A DNA stretch of 11,100 nt, taken from Gammaproteobacteria bacterium (GTDB lineage Bacteria; Pseudomonadota; Gammaproteobacteria; Xanthomonadales; Rhodanobacteraceae). The stretch spans positions 1 through 11,100 of the forward strand of contig VBNZ01000018.1 of the NCBI GenBank assembly GCA_005877675.1, in the 5' to 3' direction. The position numbers and the translations under genes were made by a program. Of this stretch, positions 5,401 through 11,100 are shown one piece after another. A model generated the notes under the pieces. It made no database searches, was not told the origin of the DNA, and saw only the letters and a program-made list of their open reading frames with translations. The first letter of the stretch is position 1. Each line of letters begins with the position of its first letter.

Positions 5401-6756
5401 ATGAACTATTTCGCCGACTACGCCTGGCTGCCGCACGGATGGGCGGGCGATGCGCGCATCGATCTCGCCGCGGGAACTATCGCGACGGTGCAGGTCGACG
5501 CGGCGCGTGCGCAGTGCGAATATCTCGGGCGCTATGTGCTGCCCGGCATGCCGAATCTGCATTCGCATGCGTTCCAGCGCGCGATGGCGGGCCTGGCGGA
5601 GCGCCAGGGCTCCGAGGAAGACAGCTTCTGGACCTGGCGCGAAACGATGTACGCCTTCGCGAGCCGCATCGGCCCCGACGAATTGCAGGCGATCGCCGCG
5701 CAGCTCTACGTCGAGATGCTCAGGGCCGGCTACACGCACGTGTGCGAGTTTCACTATCTGCACCATCAACCTGACGGCAAGCCCTATGCCGATCCGGCGG
5801 CGATGTCGTTCGCATTGATCGAAGCGGCGCGCGAAGCCGGCATCGGGTTGACCTTGCTGCCGACGCTGTACATGACGGGCGGATTCGATGGCCGGCCGCT
5901 GAGCGAGCGCCAGCGCCGTTTTGGTTTCGAGGTCGACGGTTATCTGCGTCTGTTGCAATCTGTGGGAAAAATGGAAAATTCCACATTGCGCATCGGTGTG
6001 GCGCTGCACTCGCTGCGTGCGGTGCCGGAACAGGCGCTGCGCCAAGTGCTCGCGGCAGATGAAACCAAGGCGCGCGTCGTCCATATTCACATCGCCGAGC
6101 AGATCGGCGAGGTGCAGGACTGCCTCGCGCTGCGCGGCGCGCGCCCGGTCGAATGGCTGCTCGATCATGCACCGGTCGATGCGCGCTGGTGCCTCGTGCA
6201 CGCGACACATCTGACCGCCGGCGAGGTCTCGCGTCTGGCGCAGAGCGGTGCGGTTGCGGGCCTGTGTCCGACCACCGAAGCGAATCTTGGCGACGGGCTG
6301 TTTCCGCTCAAAACCTATATCGACGCGGGCGGCGTGCTCGGCATCGGCTCGGACAGCCATATCTCAGTGTCGCCGGTCGAAGAATTGCGCTGGCTCGAGT
6401 ACGGTCAGCGCCTTGTCACGCGCCATCGCAATGTCGCGGTCAGCGCGTCGAGCGCGAGCGTCGGAGAAAACCTGTGGGGCGACGCGTCGTTCGGTGGCGC
6501 ACGCGCGGCTGGCGTGGCGATCGGCGCGATCGACGACGCATCGCGTGCCGATCTGATCGCACTCGACGCCGCCGCCGCACAGCTCGCGGCGCGCGATCAG
6601 GACAATGTCGTCGACAGCTTTATTTTTTCCGGCAACACCAATCTCGTGCGGCATGTAATGGTCGACGGCGCGTGGGTCGTACGCGATGGCCGCCACCGCG
6701 ACGAGGAGCGCATCGCCAGGCGTTATAGCGAAACGGTAACGCGGCTGGCGCGATAA
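5401..6756 (+). CDS. hutF: Formimidoylglutamate deiminase
   Basis: This cytoplasmic amidohydrolase converts N-formimidoyl-L-glutamate to N-formyl-L-glutamate plus ammonia, the step after HutI in the five-step histidine pathway. It has 451 residues, normal for the family. Key signatures are VLPGMPNLHSHAFQRAMAGL (46-65; metal ligands His54 and His56), HIHIAEQ (228-234; His230 and catalytic Glu233), CLVHATH (264-270; His267) and GIGSDSHISVSPVEELRWLEYGQR (314-337; metal Asp318). The choice of ATG 5401 fits homologues that begin near the YFAxxAWLP motif; TTG 5389 would add four residues. The ribosome binding site is weak (GGAA at 5391-5394). N-formylglutamate would need HutG, not seen here. The gene is divergent from hutI and is followed 33 bases later by a tautomerase gene, possibly cotranscribed. 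Confidence 0.95.
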   Translation: MNYFADYAWLPHGWAGDARIDLAAGTIATVQVDAARAQCEYLGRYVLPGMPNLHSHAFQRAMAGLAERQGSEEDSFWTWRETMYAFASRIGPDELQAIAAQLYVEMLRAGYTHVCEFHYLHHQPDGKPYADPAAMSFALIEAAREAGIGLTLLPTLYMTGGFDGRPLSERQRRFGFEVDGYLRLLQSVGKMENSTLRIGVALHSLRAVPEQALRQVLAADETKARVVHIHIAEQIGEVQDCLALRGARPVEWLLDHAPVDARWCLVHATHLTAGEVSRLAQSGAVAGLCPTTEANLGDGLFPLKTYIDAGGVLGIGSDSHISVSPVEELRWLEYGQRLVTRHRNVAVSASSASVGENLWGDASFGGARAAGVAIGAIDDASRADLIALDAAAAQLAARDQDNVVDSFIFSGNTNLVRHVMVDGAWVVRDGRHRDEERIARRYSETVTRLAR

Positions 6757-6789
6757 TTTGCCGTTCGCAACGAACAACCGGAGCGCGTT

Positions 6790-7176
6790 ATGCCGCTGGT
6801 CACGGTCACAGTCCCCAAGCCCAAGACGGTCGAATTCAAATCGGCAGTGCTCGCCGCCGTACATCAGGCGCTGGTCGCGTCGGGCGTGCCGCAAGCCGAC
6901 CGGTTTCAGCGCGTGCTCGAACTCGACGCCGCCGATTTTCGCTACGACCCGAGCTATCCCGATCTTGCATCAGCGCGCGACAACAGCTTCGTGCTGATCG
7001 AGATACTCTTCTCTGAAGGGCGCAGTGTGAAGGTGAAGAAGAAAATCGTGGCCGATGTGCTAGCGGCGTTGACCGCCGAACCGCTGCGCCTGAGCCCCGA
7101 ACACGTGATGATCGTGTTCAAGGAAACGCGCTGGGAAAACTGGGTGTTTGGCGGCGGCCGCTTCATCCACGTTTAG
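6790..7176 (+). CDS. Tautomerase family protein
   Basis: This 128-residue protein is of the 4-oxalocrotonate tautomerase superfamily, closest in layout to the Tautomerase_2 group. The initiator Met is followed by Pro2, which after Met removal is the N-terminal catalytic proline of this superfamily. Other family features are the DRFQRVLELD segment (37-46), FRYDPSYPDL (50-59), FVLIEILFSEGRSV (67-80) and the end EHVMIVFKETRWENWVFGGGR (104-124). The start is backed by CCGGAG seven bases before ATG. The substrate is unknown. It lies 33 bases after hutF, so cotranscription is likely, but no tautomerase is needed in known histidine degradation. It converges with the MFS gene, nine bases away. Confidence 0.87.
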   Translation: MPLVTVTVPKPKTVEFKSAVLAAVHQALVASGVPQADRFQRVLELDAADFRYDPSYPDLASARDNSFVLIEILFSEGRSVKVKKKIVADVLAALTAEPLRLSPEHVMIVFKETRWENWVFGGGRFIHV

Positions 7177-7185
7177 CGCAGACGA

Positions 7186-8472
7186 TCAGGTAGCCGCAGC
7201 AGGCACCAGCCTTCGCACCGACCAGCGTCCGATCAGCATCGCGAGTATCGCAGCGACGATGCAGGCCATGCCCGCAAGCATGAACGCTTCGACGTAGCGA
7301 TTGGTCTGCACGCGCAGCACACCCGCGCCGAATGCGGCAGTCGCGGCGCCGAGCTGGTGGCCCGCGCCGATCCAGCCGTAGATCATCGGCGAGAGTTGCG
7401 GGCCGAAACGGTCGGTCGTGAGACGCACGGTTGGCGGCACCGTGGCGATCCAGTCGAGGCCGTAGAACACGGTGAACAGGCCCAGGCTGCCGATGCTGAA
7501 ATCCGAATAGGGCAAGTACATCAATGACAGGCCGCGCAGGCCGTAGTACGCGCACAGCAGCACACGATTGTCATAGCGATCGGACAGCCAGCCCGACGCC
7601 GTCGTACCGATGATGTCGAAGATGCCCATGAGCATCAGCAGGCCCGCGGCCTTCACTTCGGGGATGCCGTTGTCGACGCAGAACGCGATCAGATGCACGC
7701 CGATCAGGCCGTTGGTCGAAAGTCCACAAATAAAAAATGTCCCAAACAGCAGCCAGAACGTGCCGCTGCGCATGCCGATGCCGAGCGCGCGGAATGCTTC
7801 GGTCAGCGGGTTGGCGCGTGTCGCATCGCTCACGTCCTCCACAGTGCTGCCATAGCGCAGCAGACCGACATCGCGCGGGCGCTCGGGCATCAGCGCGAGC
7901 ACGAGTACGATCAGCGCGAGCGCGCACGCGCCGACGAGGTAGACCACATTGCGCCAGTCGGAGTGCTCGGCGATCCAGGCGAGCAGCGGCAGGAATACCA
8001 GCGAACCCGTCGCCGTACTCGCAGTGAGCAGCCCGAGCACGCTGCCGCGATTCTTCTCGAACCAGCGATTGACGATGGTCACGCCGAGCACCATGGCCAT
8101 CGTGCCGGTGCCGATGCCGGCGAGCACGCCCCAGGTCAAAATCAAGCCGAGCGGCGTGGTGACGAAGGCGCTGCCGACCATCGCAGACGCGAGCAGGACG
8201 AGCGCCGCGCACATCGTGCGGCGTACGCCGAAGCGCTGCATCGCCGCCGCAGCGAACGGTCCCATCAGGCCAAACAGCGCGAGACCGATCGACACTGCAA
8301 GCGCGATCTCGTCGCGGCGCCAGCCGAAGTTTTTCTCCAGCGGTGGAATCAGCACCGCCGGCGTTGCGCGGATTCCCGCAACGACGAGCAGCACGAGAAA
8401 CGTCAGCGCAGCGACGACATAGGCATAGTGCACGCGATTCTGCAGACGCGTGGCCAGCGAACGATAAAGCAT
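7186..8472 (-). CDS. MFS transporter, 12 TM
   Basis: This 428-residue inner-membrane transporter of the major facilitator superfamily has about 12 hydrophobic segments in two halves joined by a hydrophilic loop near residues 195-232. The first is YAYVVAALTFLVLLVVAG (16-33). A motif A-like loop GWLSDRYDNR (294-303) lies in the second half. The opening, with LIPPLEKNFGWRRDEIALAVSIG, resembles the oxalate/formate antiporter and monocarboxylate-porter-like branch, so an organic anion is a reasonable guess; the substrate is not shown. Only a weak ribosome binding site (GGAT) precedes ATG 8472. The gene is divergent from yceI across a 209-base gap and convergent with the tautomerase gene. Uptake of a carboxylate linked to the hut locus is possible but unsupported. 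Confidence 0.88.
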   Translation of the reverse strand: MLYRSLATRLQNRVHYAYVVAALTFLVLLVVAGIRATPAVLIPPLEKNFGWRRDEIALAVSIGLALFGLMGPFAAAAMQRFGVRRTMCAALVLLASAMVGSAFVTTPLGLILTWGVLAGIGTGTMAMVLGVTIVNRWFEKNRGSVLGLLTASTATGSLVFLPLLAWIAEHSDWRNVVYLVGACALALIVLVLALMPERPRDVGLLRYGSTVEDVSDATRANPLTEAFRALGIGMRSGTFWLLFGTFFICGLSTNGLIGVHLIAFCVDNGIPEVKAAGLLMLMGIFDIIGTTASGWLSDRYDNRVLLCAYYGLRGLSLMYLPYSDFSIGSLGLFTVFYGLDWIATVPPTVRLTTDRFGPQLSPMIYGWIGAGHQLGAATAAFGAGVLRVQTNRYVEAFMLAGMACIVAAILAMLIGRWSVRRLVPAAAT

Positions 8473-8681
8473 GCAGGCGTATCCGAAATCGATGAACTGT
8501 GAACTATGGCATCAAGTGCCGTGAATAAAAGTCCCGCCAAGCTTGATTTTGTTTCACATCAACTGTGAGCGCGAATGCAATGTCAGAGGGTGCATGCGCG
8601 AGGGAGGGCCGCTTATTGTCGATTCCGGACGAACCCAATCGTCGTTATATCGAAAAGTGAAATCTTACCCGGAGCCCCATC
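8473..8681. promoter_or_regulatory. Divergent intergenic region, MFS / yceI
   Basis: This region should hold promoters for the MFS gene (minus) and for yceI (plus). An inverted repeat TCACA-TCAAC-TGTGA lies at 8554-8568; the half-sites are in the opposite order to a CRP site. A second small repeat GACGA-ACCCAA-TCGTC lies at 8628-8643, just before TTATAT (8645-8650), a possible -10 box for yceI. No good -35 is found at the right distance. The yceI ribosome binding site CCGGAG lies just before its ATG. Confidence 0.35.
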
Positions 8682-9278
8682 ATGCAAATCCGCACGCTTG
8701 CGCTGTCTTTATTGTTCGCCGCTAACATCGCTGCTGCCGCCCCGGCGGTGTACGAAATCGATCCCAACCACACGTATCCCAGTTTTGAAGCCGATCACAT
8801 GGGCGGTCTGTCGGTATGGCGCGGCAAGTTCGATCGCACCTCGGGCAAAGTCGTGCTCGACAAGGCGAAAGGCGAGGGCAGCGTCGAGGCGAATATTGAC
8901 GTCGCCAGCATCGACTACGGCTTGAAAGCGCTCGACGAAAAAGCGCGCAGCAACGAGCTGTTCGACGCGAAGAAATTTCCGCGCGCGGTATACAAAGGCA
9001 AGCTCGTCGATTTCGTCGACGGCGCGCCGACGCGCGTTGCCGGCGAGCTGACGCTGCATGGCGTGAACCGACCGCTCGATCTGAAGATCAATTCGTTCAA
9101 GTGCATGCCGCATCCGCTCAATCAACGCGACTATTGTGGTGCCGATGCACTCGCGACGTTCGATCGTGCGGCGTTCGGCATCGACGCGGGCAAGGACTAC
9201 GGCTTCAAGATGGATGTGACCATACGCATTCAAGTCGAGGCCGTGCGTGTGCAAGAATCCACGCAAATCCATAAGTGA
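8682..9278 (+). CDS. YceI family periplasmic protein
   Basis: This 198-residue exported protein has an eight-stranded lipocalin-like fold; YceI proteins bind isoprenoid-type lipids such as polyprenyl chains and are often acid- or stress-induced. The signal peptide covers about residues 1-20 (MQIRTLALSLLFAANIAAAA). The mature start YEIDPNHTYPSFEADHMGGLSVWRGKF (24-50) and the middle block LKALDEKARSNELFDAKKFPRAVYKG are characteristic, as is the GELTLHGVNRPLDLKI strand pair. Two cysteines flank MPHPLNQRDY and could form a disulfide in the periplasm. The ribosome binding site CCGGAG is well placed. The next gene, a DHA2 exporter, starts 12 bases after the stop, so the two very likely form an operon. 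Confidence 0.93.
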   Translation: MQIRTLALSLLFAANIAAAAPAVYEIDPNHTYPSFEADHMGGLSVWRGKFDRTSGKVVLDKAKGEGSVEANIDVASIDYGLKALDEKARSNELFDAKKFPRAVYKGKLVDFVDGAPTRVAGELTLHGVNRPLDLKINSFKCMPHPLNQRDYCGADALATFDRAAFGIDAGKDYGFKMDVTIRIQVEAVRVQESTQIHK

Positions 9279-9290
9279 GCGCGAGCAGCA

Positions 9291-10745
9291 ATGACTTCGA
9301 TCGACACACACAACGCAACACCGCGCGACCGGCGCTGGCTCGCACTCGCCGTGCTGTGCATGGGCGTATTCATGATAGTGATCGATACGACCGTCGTGAA
9401 TGTCGCGCTGCCGTCGATCAAGGCCGATCTTGGTTTCAGCGACACGTCACTGGCATGGGTCGTCAACGCCTATATGCTGACGTTCGGCGGCTTTTTGCTG
9501 CTCGGCGGCCGCCTTGGTGATCTGTATGGTCATCGGCGCTGGTTTCTGATCGGCATCGCGATATTCACGCTGGCTTCGCTCGCGTGTGGACTGTCCGGCT
9601 CCCAAGGATTTCTCGTCGCCGCCCGCACCGTACAGGGACTCGGCGGTGCGGTCGTCACCGCGGTCGCGCTGTCGCTGATCATGGACCTGTTCACCGAACC
9701 TGCCGATCGCGCCAAGGCGATGGGCGTATACAGTTTCGTGTGCGCGGGTGGCGGCAGTGTCGGCGCAATGCTCGGCGGCATACTGACCAGCGCGCTGTCG
9801 TGGCACTGGATTTTTCTGATCAATATCCCGGTCGGTGCGGCGGTGATCGCGTTTTCGCCGCGTCTGCTGCCGGAGGGGCGCAATCAGTCTGCTCCCGCTC
9901 AGCTGGATATTGCCGGCGCGCTCACCGTGACGAGCTCGGTAATGCTGGCGGTGTTCGCGATCGTAAACGGCGGCGAAGCGGGCTGGACATCGTTGCGCAC
10001 GCTGAGCCTGCTCGGTGTGGCGATCGCATTGTTTGCGAGCTTTGTCGCGATCGAGTCGCGCGTACGTGCGCCGCTGTTGCCGTTGGCGCTGTTCCGCCTG
10101 CGCAATCTCTCTACGGCGAACACGATCGGCGTGTTATGGGCGGCATCGATGTTCGCCTGGTTCTTCCTGTCGGCGCTGTATATGCAGTTGGTGTTGGGCT
10201 ATAGCGCCTCGCAGGTGGGCTTCGCGTTCTTGCCTGCGAATCTGATCATGATGGCGTTTTCGTTGGGTTGGTCGGCGAAAATCGTGTTGCGTTTTGGCAT
10301 TCGTATCCCGGTCGTGGCAGGCATGCTGCTCGCAGCGATCTCACTGTTCTATTTCGCACGCGTGCCGATCGCCGGGACATTCGTTGTCGACGTACTGCCC
10401 GCGATGTTGCTGCTCGGCTTGGGTGCCGGCATCGCACTCAACCCCGTGCTGCTCGCTGCGATGAGCGACGTGGCGCCGAACGAATCCGGGCTCGCCTCGG
10501 GTATCGTCAACACGTCGTTCATGCTGGGCGGTGCGCTGGGTCTTGCTGTGCTGGCGAGTATTGCCGCAGCGCGTACGACGAGTCTTACCGCAACGCACGT
10601 CGCGCACCTCGCTGCACTGAGTGGCGGTTATAGCGCGGCGTTCGTTGTCGGTGCCGCGTTCGCCGCGTTCGCTGCAGTGCTCGCGATGCGACTGCGCGGG
10701 CCAGTCGGAAACGACGCGGCGGTTGCTGAATCGGCGGCACCATAA
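9291..10745 (+). CDS. DHA2-type MFS drug exporter, 14 TM
   Basis: This 484-residue inner-membrane protein matches the EmrB/QacA branch of the major facilitator superfamily, proton-driven exporters of toxic or lipophilic compounds. Family motifs are IDTTVVNVALPSI (31-43, motif D1), GGRLGDLYGHRR (72-83, motif A), ARTVQGLGGA (111-120, motif B region), GGGSVGAMLGGIL (153-165, motif C region) and WHWIFLINIPVG (171-182). Its length agrees with the 14-segment type. ATG 9291 follows the yceI stop by 12 bases, with GAGCGCGAGC as a modest ribosome binding site, so it is probably translated from the yceI transcript. No membrane-fusion partner (EmrA-like) or dedicated regulator is adjacent, so it may act alone in the inner membrane. 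The substrate is unknown. Confidence 0.92.
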   Translation: MTSIDTHNATPRDRRWLALAVLCMGVFMIVIDTTVVNVALPSIKADLGFSDTSLAWVVNAYMLTFGGFLLLGGRLGDLYGHRRWFLIGIAIFTLASLACGLSGSQGFLVAARTVQGLGGAVVTAVALSLIMDLFTEPADRAKAMGVYSFVCAGGGSVGAMLGGILTSALSWHWIFLINIPVGAAVIAFSPRLLPEGRNQSAPAQLDIAGALTVTSSVMLAVFAIVNGGEAGWTSLRTLSLLGVAIALFASFVAIESRVRAPLLPLALFRLRNLSTANTIGVLWAASMFAWFFLSALYMQLVLGYSASQVGFAFLPANLIMMAFSLGWSAKIVLRFGIRIPVVAGMLLAAISLFYFARVPIAGTFVVDVLPAMLLLGLGAGIALNPVLLAAMSDVAPNESGLASGIVNTSFMLGGALGLAVLASIAAARTTSLTATHVAHLAALSGGYSAAFVVGAAFAAFAAVLAMRLRGPVGNDAAVAESAAP

Positions 10746-10763
10746 AAGCGCGTTTCCGCTGCG

Positions 10764-10786
10764 GCGCAGCAGGCATCATGCTGCGC
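10764..10786. terminator. Hairpin after the DHA2 exporter gene
   Basis: A perfect 8-bp stem GCGCAGCA / TGCTGCGC with a seven-base loop begins 18 bases after the exporter stop codon. There is no T run after it, so it is not a classical intrinsic terminator; it may protect the mRNA 3' end or mark a weak termination point. Confidence 0.4.
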
Positions 10787-10891
10787 GTCGTTCGTGGACA
10801 AGTTGCCAGGGGCGTCTCAATCTAATCCGATTCTCGCGTCGACACATCTTGAGATTGGGGCGCTTGCGACGCACGGCGTTGCTCGTTCGTC

Positions 10892-10943
10892 AAAGTACTA
10901 ATGTCTTCGTACTTGGTAAAGTACTACGGTCTTCGTACTTTAT
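10892..10943. repeat. Tandem 26-base operator-like repeats
   Basis: Two adjacent copies of a 26-base unit (10892-10917 and 10918-10943) agree at 22 of 26 positions. Each unit is itself an inverted repeat, with arms AAAGTAC and GTACTT(T) around ten inner bases that end in GTCTTC. The junction forms a further palindrome, GTACTT-GGTA-AAGTAC. The repeats end 17 bases before the start of the next gene, as expected for a transcription factor operator. I do not know the factor. Confidence 0.6.
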
Positions 10944-10944
10944 A
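10913..10944 (+). promoter_or_regulatory. Putative promoter within the repeats
   Basis: TTGGTA (10913-10918) and TACTTT (10936-10941) are spaced by 17 bases and could be -35 and -10 boxes; TTTATA (10939-10944) is an alternative -10. Both lie inside the operator-like repeats, so a bound protein would be expected to block polymerase. The leader to ATG 10961 would be only about a dozen bases. Confidence 0.38.
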
Positions 10945-10960
10945 GCGAGCATAGTCGGAT

Positions 10961-11100
10961 ATGAACGCGAATAGCTTGCCACCTTCCGGTCGTCAACTGT
11001 TCGACGAGTTGCAGACGCAGCCCAACCTGCGCCTGCAAGTTGGCGATCACATGATCGATATCGGCGCGCTGCGTGTGACCACGCGGCCGGAACTGGCGAG
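10961..11100 (+). CDS. Partial winged-helix transcriptional regulator (N-terminus)
   Basis: The gene is cut by the window end after 46 full codons. It opens MNANSLPPSGRQLFDELQTQ and continues PNLRLQVGDHMIDIGALRVTTRPELA. The pattern LxVGDxxID...ALRV is that of the first beta strands of OmpR/PhoB-type winged-helix DNA-binding domains as found in CadC-like and TPR-containing one-component regulators, common in Xanthomonadales. The helix-turn-helix itself is beyond the edge, so this is a call from the opening alone. No strong ribosome binding site is seen before ATG. The operator-like tandem repeats just upstream suggest that it is regulated and perhaps controls itself. Confidence 0.5.
   Translation, partial: MNANSLPPSGRQLFDELQTQPNLRLQVGDHMIDIGALRVTTRPELA

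Noticed and set aside
5113..6360. 415-codon minus-strand frame opposite hutF
   Set aside because: No family features; hutF on the plus strand is unmistakable.
7693..8502. 269-codon plus-strand frame opposite the MFS gene
   Set aside because: His/Arg/Glu-rich antisense product, while the minus frame shows 12 membrane segments and an MFS motif A.
10813..10862. Imperfect inverted repeat CAATCTAA / TTGAGATTG after the exporter gene
   Set aside because: It needs a bulge and a loop of over 20 bases and has no T run; too weak to call a terminator or operator.
1..11100. CRISPR array, phage genes, toxin-antitoxin or restriction systems
   Set aside because: No regularly spaced repeats and no cas, phage structural, restriction or typical toxin-antitoxin genes were found on either strand.

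Overview
The window reads as a chromosomal segment of a GC-rich proteobacterium. The gene content (HutI/HutF form of histidine degradation, YceI, EmrB/QacA-type MFS, an OmpR-type winged-helix regulator start) and codon use fit a gammaproteobacterium near Xanthomonadales. That placement is inference; no rRNA or other marker is present.

The window has two halves with different character, separated by a tRNA-Arg(CCT) gene at 3306-3382. The left part (1-3305) is accessory-like and gene-poor. It holds a secreted HYR-repeat protein followed by a strong intrinsic terminator, then a small SAM-dependent methyltransferase that looks like an integron gene cassette. That cassette runs from a core site GTTAGC at 2099 to an attC-like recombination site at 2765-2855. 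A second attC-like right half lies just upstream of the cassette and a more decayed attC-like stretch lies at the left edge, so this may be a remnant cassette array without an integrase in view. A 62-aa reverse-strand ORF with a very good ribosome binding site runs into the attC from the other side. The first 425 bases hold no convincing gene.

The right part (3306-11100) is compact and ordinary. A divergent histidine-utilisation locus has a small exported protein plus hutI (imidazolonepropionase) on the minus strand and hutF (formimidoylglutamate deiminase) on the plus strand, with a 284-base intergenic region between them. HutI makes N-formimidoyl-glutamate, which HutF deiminates to N-formyl-glutamate; hutH, hutU, hutG and hutC are not in the window. 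hutF is followed by a tautomerase-family gene, which converges with a 12-TM MFS transporter. Divergent from that transporter is a likely two-gene operon of yceI and a DHA2-type MFS exporter.

At the right edge a truncated gene begins (10961 onward) that resembles a winged-helix transcriptional regulator. Its promoter region carries a striking pair of 26-base tandem repeats, each with AAGTAC/GTACTT arms, that looks like an operator. I did not find a clearly new multi-gene system. The two observations most worth following are the cassette/attC remnants beside the tRNA and the operator-like repeats at 10892-10943.
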